Below, one piece after another: positions 1 through 8,076 of a DNA stretch of 64,000 bases. The DNA is from an uncultured Opitutia bacterium. GTDB lineage: Bacteria > Verrucomicrobiota > Verrucomicrobiia > Opitutales > Opitutaceae. Positions within the stretch are counted from its first letter, which is position 1; each line of letters opens with the position of its first letter. The stretch covers positions 20,087-84,086 of the forward strand of contig CAIRTK010000001.1 of the NCBI GenBank assembly GCA_903881475.1, read 5' to 3'. The position numbers were made by a program, and so were the translations under genes. A model generated the notes under the pieces. That model was not told the origin of the DNA. It made no database searches and was given only the letters and a program-made list of their open reading frames with translations.

Positions 1-200
1 TGCACCGGATTGATGCTGGGATCGGGCACGCCCTGCAGGGCGACCGTCAGGCTGTCACCGGGCCGCAGCTGGGCCGAGGCCGTGGCGGCGGCGGGAACCT
101 GCGGGTTGGCGTCGGAGACGCCGTCGGTCTCGCAGCCTGAAAAAAACACCGGGAGGGCGGCGGCCAGACAGAACAGCAGGGGACGGCGGGGAGAAACCAT
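1..200 (-). CDS. Outer-membrane export lipoprotein, N-terminal part (runs off the window)
   Basis: The frame starts at ATG 198-200 and leaves the window at base 1, giving about 66 residues. It begins with a lipoprotein signal: MVSPRR, a hydrophobic stretch, then the lipobox FFSGC with Cys near residue 23. After an Ala/Pro linker comes RPGDSLTVALQGVPDPS, the opening of the polysaccharide-export domain found in Wza/KpsD-type channel proteins. In that family the protein forms an outer-membrane channel for capsule or exopolysaccharide. Only the N-terminus is visible, so the SLBB domains cannot be checked. The hypothetical gene at 241-1020 lies 40 bp upstream on the same strand and may share its transcript. 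Confidence 0.6.
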   Translation of the reverse strand, partial: MVSPRRPLLFCLAAALPVFFSGCETDGVSDANPQVPAAATASAQLRPGDSLTVALQGVPDPSINPV

Positions 201-240
201 GAAGCGGGAGGAATGGGCCCGGCCGCCGGAAAACGCAACG

Positions 241-1020
241 TTACTGTTTGCCGCGGGAGCGGGCCCGGGGCTTCTCGTCCTCGTCGTCATTCTTGGCCGG
301 CTTCTCGTCGTCATCCTCGTCCTCGTCGTCCTTGTCCTTCTTTTCCTCGTCCTCGTCCTTGTCCTCGTCGTCCTCATCCCACTTGAGGGAATCATCGTTC
401 TTGAGCTTCTCCTCCTCGGCCTCGTCGAGCTCGGGCAGGTCGTCGTCCTCCTCGGTGCTCTTGACGGGCTTCTCGTCATCGGACTCGTAGCCGGCGGGCA
501 TGAAGTCGAGGATGGCGGTGATCTCCTCGAAGGAGTGGACGGCCTTGCCCTCGATGAAATGGCTGTTCTGGGCCTCGCGCAGCTCGTCCTCGACCTCGTC
601 CACGGTGAGCTTGGATTCGAACTCGAAGAGGTCGTTGAGCATCTTGACGCGGCAGCGCGTGAGGAGGTCGAGCAGGTCGGCGTACGGGCCGTTTTCCTCG
701 TCGAGGATGTCGGGCAGCACGAAAAGTTTTTCCTCGGACTCGAAGAGCGACTCCTTGGTGCGCTTGAGCCGGACCTTGCCGCCGCCGAGATCCTTCTCGA
801 TGCGGAAGGGGATGAAGGCCCGCTCCATCACATCCTGGTCGAAGCCGTAGTCGCGCAGCGGATCCACGAGCTCGATGAGGTGGTCGCGCTGGCGGGGGTC
901 GATGATGCTGAGGCCGTCAACATCCCAGCGCACGGGATCGCTGGTTTCACTGACCCACCAATTGTGATCTTCGCCGAGACGAACAACGCACCAATCGAGA
1001 GTAGAAGTAGCTTTGGCCAT
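241..1020 (-). CDS. Hypothetical protein with a long acidic C-terminal tail
   Basis: A 259-residue protein starting at MAKATSTLDW (ATG 1018-1020). The open frame continues upstream, but that part has poor coding character. The first ~165 residues look globular and cytoplasmic, with no signal or membrane segment, and contain many aromatic and acidic residues. Residues ~170-250 are almost only Asp, Glu and Lys, ending in a basic RARSRGKQ tail, so the C-terminus is probably disordered. I do not recognise a domain. The tail's repetitive GAC/GAG/AAG codons create Ser-rich open frames on the other strand that are not genes. It is divergent from pyrD across a 184-bp gap. Confidence 0.7.
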   Translation of the reverse strand: MAKATSTLDWCVVRLGEDHNWWVSETSDPVRWDVDGLSIIDPRQRDHLIELVDPLRDYGFDQDVMERAFIPFRIEKDLGGGKVRLKRTKESLFESEEKLFVLPDILDEENGPYADLLDLLTRCRVKMLNDLFEFESKLTVDEVEDELREAQNSHFIEGKAVHSFEEITAILDFMPAGYESDDEKPVKSTEEDDDLPELDEAEEEKLKNDDSLKWDEDDEDKDEDEEKKDKDDEDEDDDEKPAKNDDEDEKPRARSRGKQ

Positions 1021-1204
1021 AGAAGAGGAGACGGGGAAGATTTTTGGCGCAGCGTGCGAGGGGGCACCTAAAAAACAAGCACAAAAAAGCCGCTGGGTTA
1101 CGAGGAGGAAAAAGGAGAGGCCCAGCTGCAAAAATCCTTTGCTTTCGGGTGTTTAGCCTTGCGGGCCTTGCCTTTTGGCCGGGCGATTTTCACAGTTGCG
1201 GGCC

Positions 1205-2269
1205 ATGGGTCTGTTTTACGAGAAGCTTGTCCGTCCCGCGCTGTTCCAGCTCGACTCCGAGCACGCGCACGAACTGGGCGTGGATGCGATGGCGCTGCTG
1301 GCCGCCCTGCCGCCGCTCTGCCGGCTGCTGGAGGCTTGGAACCGGCTGCCCAAGGCGGGGGCGCGCCCGGTCGAGGCGTTCGGGCTGAAATTCCCCAATG
1401 CCGTCGGCCTGGCGGCGGGCTTTGACAAGAATGCCCGCGCGTGGCCCGCCGCCGCGGCGCTGGGCTTCGGCCACGTGGAGATCGGCACCGTCACGGCGCT
1501 CCGCCAGCCCGGCAACGACCGGCCGCGGATGTTCCGCTACCCGAAGGAGGAGGCGGTCATCAACCGGATGGGCTTCAACAACCAGGGCGCCGAGGCGGTG
1601 GCCGCGCGGCTGGCCCGCCGGCCCGGTCCCGGCCACCGGCGCGTTCCGCTGGGCATCAACCTCGGCAAGTCCAAGGTCGCCTCGCTGGACCAGGCGGTCG
1701 CGGACTACCTCGCGAGCTTCCACCTCCTCGCCGGGCATGCCGACTACCTCGTGCTCAACGTCAGCAGCCCCAACACCCCCGGACTGCGGCAGCTGCAGGA
1801 CGGCGACCGCCTGCGCGAGCTGCTCGGCGCGATCACGGCCGCAAACCGCGACCGGGCCGCGCAGCCGGGTCAGGTGCGCAAGCCGCTGCTGCTGAAAATC
1901 GCGCCCGACCTGAACTTTCCGCAGATCGACGCGGTGCTGGCCGCGATCACCGAGTACGGCCTCGATGGCATCATTGCCACGAACACGACGCTGGAGCGGC
2001 CCGGCGCGCTGGCCGCGGTCAGCGAAGCCGGCGGGTTGAGCGGGGCGCCGCTGCGCCGGCGGTCGACCGAGATCATCAATTACATCGCGCGCGCCACCCA
2101 CGGCCGGCTGCCGATCATCGGCGTCGGCGGCATCATGGATCCCGCGGCGGCCGGCGAGAAATTCGATGCCGGTGCCACGCTGGTGCAGATCTACACGGGC
2201 CTCGTCTATCGCGGGCCGTTTTTCGTCGGCGAACTCGCCCGCGCGCTCGCCGACCGGCAGCGGACGTAG
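1205..2269 (+). CDS. pyrD: Dihydroorotate dehydrogenase (quinone), class 2
   Basis: This enzyme oxidises dihydroorotate to orotate with a membrane quinone as acceptor, the fourth step of pyrimidine synthesis. The 354-residue product has class-2 marks throughout: GLAAGFDKN (~68-76) binding FMN, then RPRMFR and INRMGFNNQG (~119-128). NVSSPNTPG (~185-193) holds the catalytic serine typical of class 2, followed by KIAPDL, ATNTT, GGLSGAPL and GVGGI near the FMN phosphate. The N-terminal helices expected for membrane association are present (MGLFYEKLVRPALF). I chose ATG 1205 because it matches the family N-terminus; an in-frame ATG 30 bp upstream adds atypical residues. It is separate from the other pyr genes of the window (8.1-11.1 kb). 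Confidence 0.95.
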   Translation: MGLFYEKLVRPALFQLDSEHAHELGVDAMALLAALPPLCRLLEAWNRLPKAGARPVEAFGLKFPNAVGLAAGFDKNARAWPAAAALGFGHVEIGTVTALRQPGNDRPRMFRYPKEEAVINRMGFNNQGAEAVAARLARRPGPGHRRVPLGINLGKSKVASLDQAVADYLASFHLLAGHADYLVLNVSSPNTPGLRQLQDGDRLRELLGAITAANRDRAAQPGQVRKPLLLKIAPDLNFPQIDAVLAAITEYGLDGIIATNTTLERPGALAAVSEAGGLSGAPLRRRSTEIINYIARATHGRLPIIGVGGIMDPAAAGEKFDAGATLVQIYTGLVYRGPFFVGELARALADRQRT

Positions 2270-2510
2270 GTTGCGCGCTTGCGCGCAACGGAGATCGCAG
2301 TTCGAAGATCGGTGGAAGAAGCAGGCCGGCGGCGGCTTTTTCGGAACCGTCTGCGAGGTTGCTGTGCAGTCCATGGATCGGCCTCGCACCGTGAACCTGC
2401 GCTCGCTACGGCTGGTAATCGAACTCCGATCTCCTGAATTCACCTCTCCGATTCAGGGCTTTACAAGGATCGGGCGATTCCTCTTAGTCCGCGTTCCCCT
2501 GTTTTTCAGT

Positions 2511-2595
2511 GCCCGGGTGGTGGAATTGGTAGACACACACGTTTGAGGGGCGTGTGCCGTAAGGCGTGCAGGTTCGAGTCCTGTCCCGGGCACCA
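2511..2595 (+). tRNA. tRNA-Leu(GAG), CCA encoded
   Basis: An 85-nt type-II tRNA. The acceptor arm GCCCGGG pairs with CCCGGGC before an encoded CCA end. The D-arm contains TGGTGGAATTGGTAGAC as in bacterial leucine tRNAs. The anticodon stem CACGT/GCGTG encloses loop TTGAGGG with anticodon GAG at 2545-2547. The long variable arm and the T-arm (GCAGG TTCGAGT CCTGT) are complete. It stands alone between pyrD and the 635-residue hypothetical. Confidence 0.97.
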
Positions 2596-2779
2596 ATTTT
2601 TGCCGCCACGCAGCGGCCGGAAGACAGCCGCGCAAAAGTTCCCCCCGCCGCGCGAATTCGCCGCCGGGAAATCGCTTGCCTCACCCCGGGGCGCGTGAAC
2701 ACTCCGCACCGACTACACCGGCGCCCAGCGCGCATTCAGCAAACCACCGCGGGTCCGCACCCGCTTTGCCTCAGACTAC

Positions 2780-4687
2780 ATGGACGACACGCCCGCCAAG
2801 GAAAATCCCGCGAAGGATTTCAACAAACTCGACCTGAGCCAGCTTCAGGGATTCAGCTTCGGCACCCAATGGGCCCAAGACAAGACGTCCGCGCCTGAAT
2901 CGCGTGAACCGCGCGGGGACCGTCCGCCCCGCGAGGGCGGCGACCGCCGCGACACCCCGCGCGACCGCCGCGCCTTCCGCAAGCCCACCGGTCCCGTGAC
3001 CGGCGGTCCGGAAGGCCGTCCGGCGGACGCCGGCGCGGGCGAGCGCCGCGAATATCCCGGCGGGGACCGCCGGCAGACCGGCGACCGTCGCCAGGCTTAC
3101 CAAGGCGGCCCCGGCCCGCGCCGCGACGGCCCGGCTGGAGGCGAGCGCAGTTCGCGCTATCCCGACCGCGGTGAGCCGCAGGATCGCGGCCCGTATGACA
3201 GCCCGTATTTCAGCGCGACGTTCTATCCCGAGGACACCAGCTTCAACGCGCTCGCCAAGACCATCCGCTCCTCCTGCCGCACGATCGAGCTGTTCGAGAT
3301 CGCGCGCACGGTGATCGACAAGCTCGACCGTTTCGTCGTGGTGCTGACCCGCAAGCCCGCGGGCGCGCCCGACGCCAAGCCCGCGCCGCTCTACATTTCC
3401 GTGCCAGATGGCCTGCCCTTCGAGAGCGAGGAGGCGGCCATCGCCCACGTGCTGGGCACGCATCTCGACAAGTTCTTTGACCGGGCCGAGGCGGAGATTG
3501 AGCCGCCGAAGGGGAATTTCCTGGTCATCAACAAGTGCACCGTCACGGGCGAGCTGCTCGGGCCGCCGAATTACCACCGCTACAACCAGATCGTGCAGCA
3601 GCATCACACGGCGAAGATCCGCGGCATGTCGCTCGAGGCCTACCGCAATCGCATCGAGACCATCCGCGATCCCGAGGTCGTGGCCCAATGGCTCGAGAAG
3701 ATGAAGAAGACCACGCGCTACACGTGGAAACCCGCCGGCAAACCCGCGAAGCCCGCGGTGGCGGCCCCAACCGAGGCGCCAGCCGCCTCCGAACCGGCCG
3801 CGGAACCGCCCGCGAGCCCCGCAGAGGCGCCGGCGGCCGAAGCCCCGGTCGTGGAGACGGCGGCCCCGGCCACACCCGAGGCCGTGACCCCGGCCCCGGC
3901 CGAACCCGCAGCCGCGGACGCCCTGACCTTTGATACGTTCGAGGAAGCCCGCACCTATCTGCTCGCCCAGGCCAAGGACAAGCTGGTGCGCCAGACCGAT
4001 TCCGCGCGCTTCCACGGCAAGATTGCCGAGCAACTGCCCGACGGTGAAATCCGCCGTGCGACCGAAGGCGCGCTGGAACGCCAGCGCCGCTTCCCGCTCG
4101 ACACCGCCAACGCCCTGCGCGGCCGGCTGCGGCGCGAGCGGTTCACCATCTTCAAGAAGGGCTCGAAGGGCGTCTCCTACGTGTGCGCGGTGAAGCGCAA
4201 ATTCCGCGTGCCTGGCCAGACCTTCGCCGACAGCATCGGCGCGCTCATCTCGTTCATCGAGGCGCACCCGATGATCAAGGCGAGCGAACTCTCCACGCAG
4301 TTTCTTGGGATCAAGGTTTCGGCGCCGGTCAAGGCCGCGCCGTCCACCGACACCCCGCCCGCGCCCGTCGAGCCGGTGCTCACCATCGAGGAGCGCACGA
4401 AGCTTTCCCGGATGCAGGGCGACCTGCGCTGGCTCGTGACCGAGGGCTATGTGACCGAGTTCATCGACGGCCGGCTGTTTGCCGCCCCGCCCATGGCCGA
4501 GGCGCGCAAGAAGGAAGTCGAGTCCGAGGAGCACGATCCGGAGAATTTCCCGGAAGCGCCGCCTTCGGTCGCGCCGTTTGAGGCCCCGCCCGCGGTCGCC
4601 GCGGCTCCGGCCGCCGAACCCGCGGTGGAACTGCCCGCGCCATCGGCCGAGGCGCCCGCCCCGGAAGCACCGACCCACACGGACTGA
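2780..4687 (+). CDS. Large hypothetical protein with low-complexity N-terminus and linker
   Basis: A 635-residue protein with no family I recognise. Residues ~30-135 are Arg/Gly/Pro/Asp-rich (GDRPPREGGDRR and similar) and probably disordered, a composition common in RNA-binding proteins. Residues ~137-320 form a first folded region starting SPYFSATFYPED and ending KKTTRYTW. A 60-residue Ala/Pro/Glu linker follows. A second folded region (~385-520) is rich in basic residues (RGRLRRERFTIFKKG). Near the end, GDLRWLVTEGYVTEFIDGR looks like a small helix-turn-helix or wing motif. There is no signal peptide or membrane segment. The thioesterase-fold gene starts 13 bp downstream, so the two are probably cotranscribed. 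An RNA- or nucleic-acid-related role is only a guess from composition. Confidence 0.75.
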   Translation: MDDTPAKENPAKDFNKLDLSQLQGFSFGTQWAQDKTSAPESREPRGDRPPREGGDRRDTPRDRRAFRKPTGPVTGGPEGRPADAGAGERREYPGGDRRQTGDRRQAYQGGPGPRRDGPAGGERSSRYPDRGEPQDRGPYDSPYFSATFYPEDTSFNALAKTIRSSCRTIELFEIARTVIDKLDRFVVVLTRKPAGAPDAKPAPLYISVPDGLPFESEEAAIAHVLGTHLDKFFDRAEAEIEPPKGNFLVINKCTVTGELLGPPNYHRYNQIVQQHHTAKIRGMSLEAYRNRIETIRDPEVVAQWLEKMKKTTRYTWKPAGKPAKPAVAAPTEAPAASEPAAEPPASPAEAPAAEAPVVETAAPATPEAVTPAPAEPAAADALTFDTFEEARTYLLAQAKDKLVRQTDSARFHGKIAEQLPDGEIRRATEGALERQRRFPLDTANALRGRLRRERFTIFKKGSKGVSYVCAVKRKFRVPGQTFADSIGALISFIEAHPMIKASELSTQFLGIKVSAPVKAAPSTDTPPAPVEPVLTIEERTKLSRMQGDLRWLVTEGYVTEFIDGRLFAAPPMAEARKKEVESEEHDPENFPEAPPSVAPFEAPPAVAAAPAAEPAVELPAPSAEAPAPEAPTHTD

Positions 4688-4700
4688 GCCGCCCCGCGCC

Positions 4701-5159
4701 ATGCGCCCGGTTCCCTCCCTGGCGGAGGTTGAGGCTTATCTGCACCAGCACATCCCGCTTTCCGCGGACATGGGCGTGCGCGTCGTGGCCTGCGATGCCG
4801 CGGGCGCGACGCTGCGGGCGCCATTGGCTCCCAACATCAACCACCATGCCACCGTGTTTGGCGGCAGCGCCTCGGCGGTGTCCATTCTCTCGGCGTGGAC
4901 CTACCTGTATTTCGTGCTGCGTCGGGCCGGCCACACCTCGCGGCTCGTGATCCAGCACAATACGATGGATTATCTGCTGCCCATCACCGGCGCGTTCGAG
5001 GCGAGGTGCCCGGGCGTCCCGCCGGCGCACTTCGAACGGTTTCTCCGCACGCTGGACCGCCATGGCAAGGCCCGCGTGACGCTCACGGCGGAGCTGCTAT
5101 GCGATGGCCGGAAAGCCGCGGCGTTTACCGGCGACTACGTCGCGGTCCGGGGAAGCTGA
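4701..5159 (+). CDS. Putative thioesterase (YiiD C-terminal-like, hotdog fold)
   Basis: A 152-residue protein resembling the C-terminal thioesterase-like domain of E. coli YiiD/FabY. Visible features are LAPNINHHATVFGGS (~42-56), the segment that in hotdog proteins holds the long central helix and acyl-CoA-binding loop, followed by SAWTYLYFVLRRAG and IQHNTMDYLLPI. The C-terminus GRKAAAFTGDYVAV is a typical last strand. It is cytoplasmic, without a signal peptide. The substrate cannot be told from sequence; acyl-ACP or acyl-CoA is expected from the family. The start ATG 4701 lies 13 bp after the stop of the preceding hypothetical gene. Confidence 0.75.
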   Translation: MRPVPSLAEVEAYLHQHIPLSADMGVRVVACDAAGATLRAPLAPNINHHATVFGGSASAVSILSAWTYLYFVLRRAGHTSRLVIQHNTMDYLLPITGAFEARCPGVPPAHFERFLRTLDRHGKARVTLTAELLCDGRKAAAFTGDYVAVRGS

Positions 5160-5176
5160 GGAAGGGCAGACTGAGT

Positions 5177-5275
5177 TTAACCGCAAAGGCGCGAAGAGAG
5201 CGAAGTCCGGATGGAAGAAAGGCAGCTGTGATTAATTTCAGGACCTTGGTTTGCCCTTCGCGTCTTTGCGGTTAA
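5177..5275. repeat. Inverted-repeat element with TTAACCGCAAAG arms
   Basis: The left arm at 5177-5196 (TTAACCGCAAAGGCGCGAAG) and the right arm at 5256-5275 are reverse complements at 19 of 20 positions and enclose about 59 bp. The element fills most of the gap between the convergent thioesterase gene and tsaE. It resembles the other arm-loop-arm elements in this window but has its own end sequence. Confidence 0.7.
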
Positions 5276-5282
5276 TTCCAAC

Positions 5283-5774
5283 TCAGCGCAGCCGGAGGGT
5301 GTGCCGCTCATCGGGGGCGATGCCGAGTTCGAGGTGCAGGGCGCCGGCGGGCAGCCACGCGGCGATTTTGTCGGGCCACTCGACGGCGAGGCACCACGGC
5401 GACACCAGGAAATCCTCCAGCAGCAGGTCCTCGATTTCCCGGGCGCTTTCCAGCCGGTAGGCGTCGAGATGCACGAGGGTGCGCGAGGCCGGCCCGGCTT
5501 CGCCCGGATTGGCCCCGCCGTGGGATTTTTGCCGCTCCCGGCCGGGAGCACGATGGACCGTGTAGATGTTGAAGGTGGGGCTGGTCACGGGCTCGGTGAG
5601 ACCGAAGCCGCGGGCGAGGCCTTGGACGAAGGTCGTTTTGCCGACGCCGAGATTGCCGTGCAGGGCGAGCGTGGTGTCGGCCGGCAGCCCGGCGGCGAGT
5701 TCCGCGGCAAGTGCCTGGGTTTCGGCGGCCGAGGCGGTGGTAACGCCGGCCCGGAGTTGCTCCAGGATCGTCAT
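5283..5774 (-). CDS. tsaE: tRNA threonylcarbamoyladenosine biosynthesis ATPase TsaE
   Basis: TsaE is the small P-loop ATPase that works with TsaB and TsaD to put the threonylcarbamoyl group on A37 of ANN-decoding tRNAs. The 163-residue product has Walker A GNLGVGKTT (~40-48), then TSPTFNIY in the switch region, HLDAYRL (Walker B-like) and VEWPDKIAAWLP near the C-terminus, all in family order. Between TSPTF and HLDAYRL there are about 25 extra residues rich in Gly, Arg and Pro, longer than the usual family loop. The start is MTILEQL at 5774; an upstream GTG/ATG extension would run into the neighbouring repeat. thiL lies upstream on the same strand. Confidence 0.92.
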   Translation of the reverse strand: MTILEQLRAGVTTASAAETQALAAELAAGLPADTTLALHGNLGVGKTTFVQGLARGFGLTEPVTSPTFNIYTVHRAPGRERQKSHGGANPGEAGPASRTLVHLDAYRLESAREIEDLLLEDFLVSPWCLAVEWPDKIAAWLPAGALHLELGIAPDERHTLRLR

Positions 5775-5783
5775 GGGCGGGGG

Positions 5784-5898
5784 TTGGCCACGAAATGGCA
5801 CGAGGACATGTGGGCTCCGGATCGAATCTCCCGCGCGCCTATCGGCGCAATGGCGACGTCTTCGCAGTCCCGGTACCCTTGGGCCTCATTGTGGCCAA
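5784..5898. repeat. 115-bp palindromic element, copy A
   Basis: One of four copies in the window (others near 7920, 21596 and 58291). The left end is TTGGCCACGAAATGGCACGA and the right end is the near-complement ending ATTGTGGCCAA. In the centre, GCGCCTATCGGCGC (5835-5848) forms an imperfect inner palindrome preceded by GAATCTCCCGC, and CTTCGCAGTCCCGGTACCC follows. It lies between thiL and tsaE. Confidence 0.8.
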
Positions 5899-5916
5899 CC
5901 CATTCCGGAGTTTTCA

Positions 5917-6861
5917 TCAGGAGCGCCGGGATCCCTTCAGGTGTTCATAGCCGTGGAACTTGGTCAGGTTCACGATGCCGGGCGGACTATTTCCCGGGGA
6001 AACAAACCGGCCGATCTGCGTAAGCCGAGTGCGCGGGAAGGCGCGCCGCCAGGCGCGTTCGAAGCCGGTGGGATCGGTCCGGGCGGCGAGGGCGAACACG
6101 AGTTCGTAGTCTTCGCCGTCACCGAGGGCGGCGGCCACCGTGCCACCGGGGCGGAGCGGCAGACTGCCGGGCAGGAGGGCGGGCAGGGCGCCGGGAGGAG
6201 TCAGGGCGCGCAGATCCTTCGCCAGACCGTCGCTGAGATCCATCATGGCGCGGACGCCAGTCTGGCGGGCCAGCCACGCACCCTCGGCGAGCCGCGGGGT
6301 GAACCGATAGTGATGTCCGCTGCGCAGGCTGCCGCCCAGCCGGCCCGTGACGTAAATCCAATCACCGGCCCGCGCGCCGGTGCGTGTCACGATCCGCCGG
6401 CCTGAGGCGGTGCCGACCAAGGTGAGGCTGGCGGCGATGATCCCATCGGCCTGGGCGATGTCCCCGCCGACAATGGGCACGCGGTAGTGACGGGCGCAGG
6501 CGGCGAGACCGCGGTAAAATTGCTCCAGCCACTTCCGGCTCACGCCGGCGTCGAGCGTGAGGGCGAGCACGGCGGCGGTGGGCCGGCCGCCCATCGCCGC
6601 GAGGTCGCTGAGGTTGCGCTTGAGCAGCTTCGCGCCGACCGCGCGCGGCGGCACCGTGTCGTCGAAGTGCCGCCCATAAATGACAGGATCCACGGTGATG
6701 AGCCGGCGGCCGCGCGCGGCGGGCAGCACGGCACAATCGTCGCCGATGCCAAACGGAGCGCGGGGCGACGCGGATCCGAGCCAGCGGCGGATGGCGGCAA
6801 TGAGTTTTTCCTCGCCGAGGGCCGAGACGGAGTCCGCGTGATGTCGGGTGAAAGGATGCAC
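5917..6861 (-). CDS. thiL: Thiamine-monophosphate kinase
   Basis: ThiL phosphorylates thiamine monophosphate to the active cofactor thiamine diphosphate with ATP. The 314-residue product belongs to the AIRS/PurM fold. Visible motifs are GEEKLIAAI at the start, GIGDDCAVLP (~38-47) binding Mg-ATP, the KRNLSDLAAMGGRP segment (~81-94), VGGDIAQADG, MMDLSDGLAKDL (~208-219) and DGEDYELVFAL. Length is normal for the family. The best start is a GTG (6859-6861). No other thiamine gene is nearby, and no THI-box riboswitch is evident upstream. Confidence 0.93.
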   Translation of the reverse strand: MHPFTRHHADSVSALGEEKLIAAIRRWLGSASPRAPFGIGDDCAVLPAARGRRLITVDPVIYGRHFDDTVPPRAVGAKLLKRNLSDLAAMGGRPTAAVLALTLDAGVSRKWLEQFYRGLAACARHYRVPIVGGDIAQADGIIAASLTLVGTASGRRIVTRTGARAGDWIYVTGRLGGSLRSGHHYRFTPRLAEGAWLARQTGVRAMMDLSDGLAKDLRALTPPGALPALLPGSLPLRPGGTVAAALGDGEDYELVFALAARTDPTGFERAWRRAFPRTRLTQIGRFVSPGNSPPGIVNLTKFHGYEHLKGSRRS

Positions 6862-6879
6862 GATAAGATCCAGTGCGTT

Positions 6880-6912
6880 TTAACCGCTAATGAGCGCTAA
6901 TCTACACTAATG
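6880..6912. repeat. Short degenerate word repeat (CTAATG units)
   Basis: Upstream of thiL, TTTTAACCGCTAATGAGCG and CTAATCTACACTAATGGG repeat a CTAAT word three times. It resembles one half of an arm-loop-arm repeat, with no partner arm visible. The rest of the 125-bp gap holds nothing I can name. Confidence 0.35.
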
Positions 6913-6986
6913 GGAAAACAAGGAACTGACCTCGGGGATGATGAGTGGAAATGAGCGAAGAGCAGCGGTCAATGGATGCTCCGAGC

Positions 6987-7799
6987 TCAGGTGTCCACGC
7001 CGGCGAGGGTGAGTAGCGCGGCGGTGAGGTTGAAAAGGGCGTGCGCGACCATGGTGGTGCTGATGCGGCCGGTCCGCTCGTAAGCCAGGGAGAAGACCAC
7101 GCCGAGGGCCACGAGGGGCGCGAAGCTGGCCAGGTTGGAGTGCAGGGCGCCAAAGAGGAGGGCCGGCAGTAGCAGCGCCGCCCACCGCGTCAGCCGGGTG
7201 CGCACAAACCGGAAGATCCCGGCGCGGAAGATCAGTTCCTCGGTGACGGGGGCGATGCCGATAGCGCAGAGGAGCAGCCCTGTGACGGTTGGCAGGTCGT
7301 GGGAACGGAGCAGGAGGTCGATGGCATCCTGTTTCGGGGCCGGGATGTGGCAGACCTTGAGCAGGGCCTCCCAGATCAGGCTGGTGACCAGCACGACCGG
7401 CAGGGCGACCAGATAGGTGGCTGCGCCGGCCAGCAGCGGGTTGAAGGCCGCCGTTGGCGGTGAGGGTGGAATCGCGTGCCGGCCAAAGCTGAGTTTGAAC
7501 ACCAGCACGCCGGCGAGCAGGCCGAGTTGGAAAGCAGCCGTGCCAAGGACCACGCGGAGGTCGTTGGTCAGCGCGTGATGCCTGAACCACAGCCCGGCGG
7601 CGTACGGCGCGAGGATACCGCCGCAAATTGCCATCCAGAGGAACAGGAAAAAATCTGTCGCTGAAACGTCCCACGCGGGCAACCCGGCGGGCGCGCGGCG
7701 CGCGGCCGGGCTCAGTCCCAGCCGCCACAGCAGGAACAGGCCGCCGATCAGCAGGACGTACTGGGCGGCCTCGACGGCGGAGGAAACGGCGGGAGACAT
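6987..7799 (-). CDS. CPBP-family intramembrane metalloprotease (CAAX-protease-like)
   Basis: A 270-residue membrane protein with about seven to eight hydrophobic segments. The catalytic motifs of the CPBP/Abi family are intact: TEELIFRAGIFR (EExxxR motif, ~residues 190-201), LFGALHSN (F-x-x-x-H) and AHALFNLTAA in the last helix (H-x-x-x-N). Bacterial members cleave membrane or prenylated substrates or protect against peptide toxins; the substrate here is unknown. It stands between thiL and pyrC on the same strand, flanked upstream by a dispersed repeat, so it probably has its own promoter. Confidence 0.85.
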   Translation of the reverse strand: MSPAVSSAVEAAQYVLLIGGLFLLWRLGLSPAARRAPAGLPAWDVSATDFFLFLWMAICGGILAPYAAGLWFRHHALTNDLRVVLGTAAFQLGLLAGVLVFKLSFGRHAIPPSPPTAAFNPLLAGAATYLVALPVVLVTSLIWEALLKVCHIPAPKQDAIDLLLRSHDLPTVTGLLLCAIGIAPVTEELIFRAGIFRFVRTRLTRWAALLLPALLFGALHSNLASFAPLVALGVVFSLAYERTGRISTTMVAHALFNLTAALLTLAGVDT

Positions 7800-7919
7800 G
7801 GGCTCCCAGTGCGAAGGAAAACCTCGGGTCGCGCAACGCCAAGTGCGGGGTCGCGGGTCATTCGTTCCGGATTGTCATCACGAAGGTCACGAAGAGCACG
7901 AAGGCCGAGCCATCGGAAG

Positions 7920-8034
7920 TTAGCCGCAAAGAGACACAAAATTTCCGGGGCTCCGGCTCGAATCTCCCGCGCGCCTATAGGCGCAATCGAGACTCCTCCG
8001 AAGCCCCTGTACCCTTGTGCCTTTTTGTGGCCAA
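7920..8034. repeat. 115-bp palindromic element, copy B
   Basis: Left end TTAGCCGCAAAGAGACACAA, right end TTGTGCCTTTTTGTGGCCAA. The core GCGCCTATAGGCGC (7971-7984) is a perfect palindrome and sits within GAATCTCCCGC...AATCGAGA as in copies A and D. It lies between pyrC and the CPBP protease gene. Just before it, TCACGAAGGTCACGAAGAGC is another short repeated word. Confidence 0.8.
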
Positions 8035-8076
8035 CCCTCCGGGATTTACGGGCAGAGCGTAGTGTGCTCTTCGCGG

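Noticed and set aside
248..490. Ser-rich 80-residue frame on the plus strand
   Set aside because: It is the complement of the Asp/Glu/Lys tail codons of the acidic hypothetical protein.
6862..6986. THI-box riboswitch before thiL
   Set aside because: The gap shows neither the CUGAGA nor the ACCUGAUCUGGAU-type conserved blocks; only CTAAT words are present.
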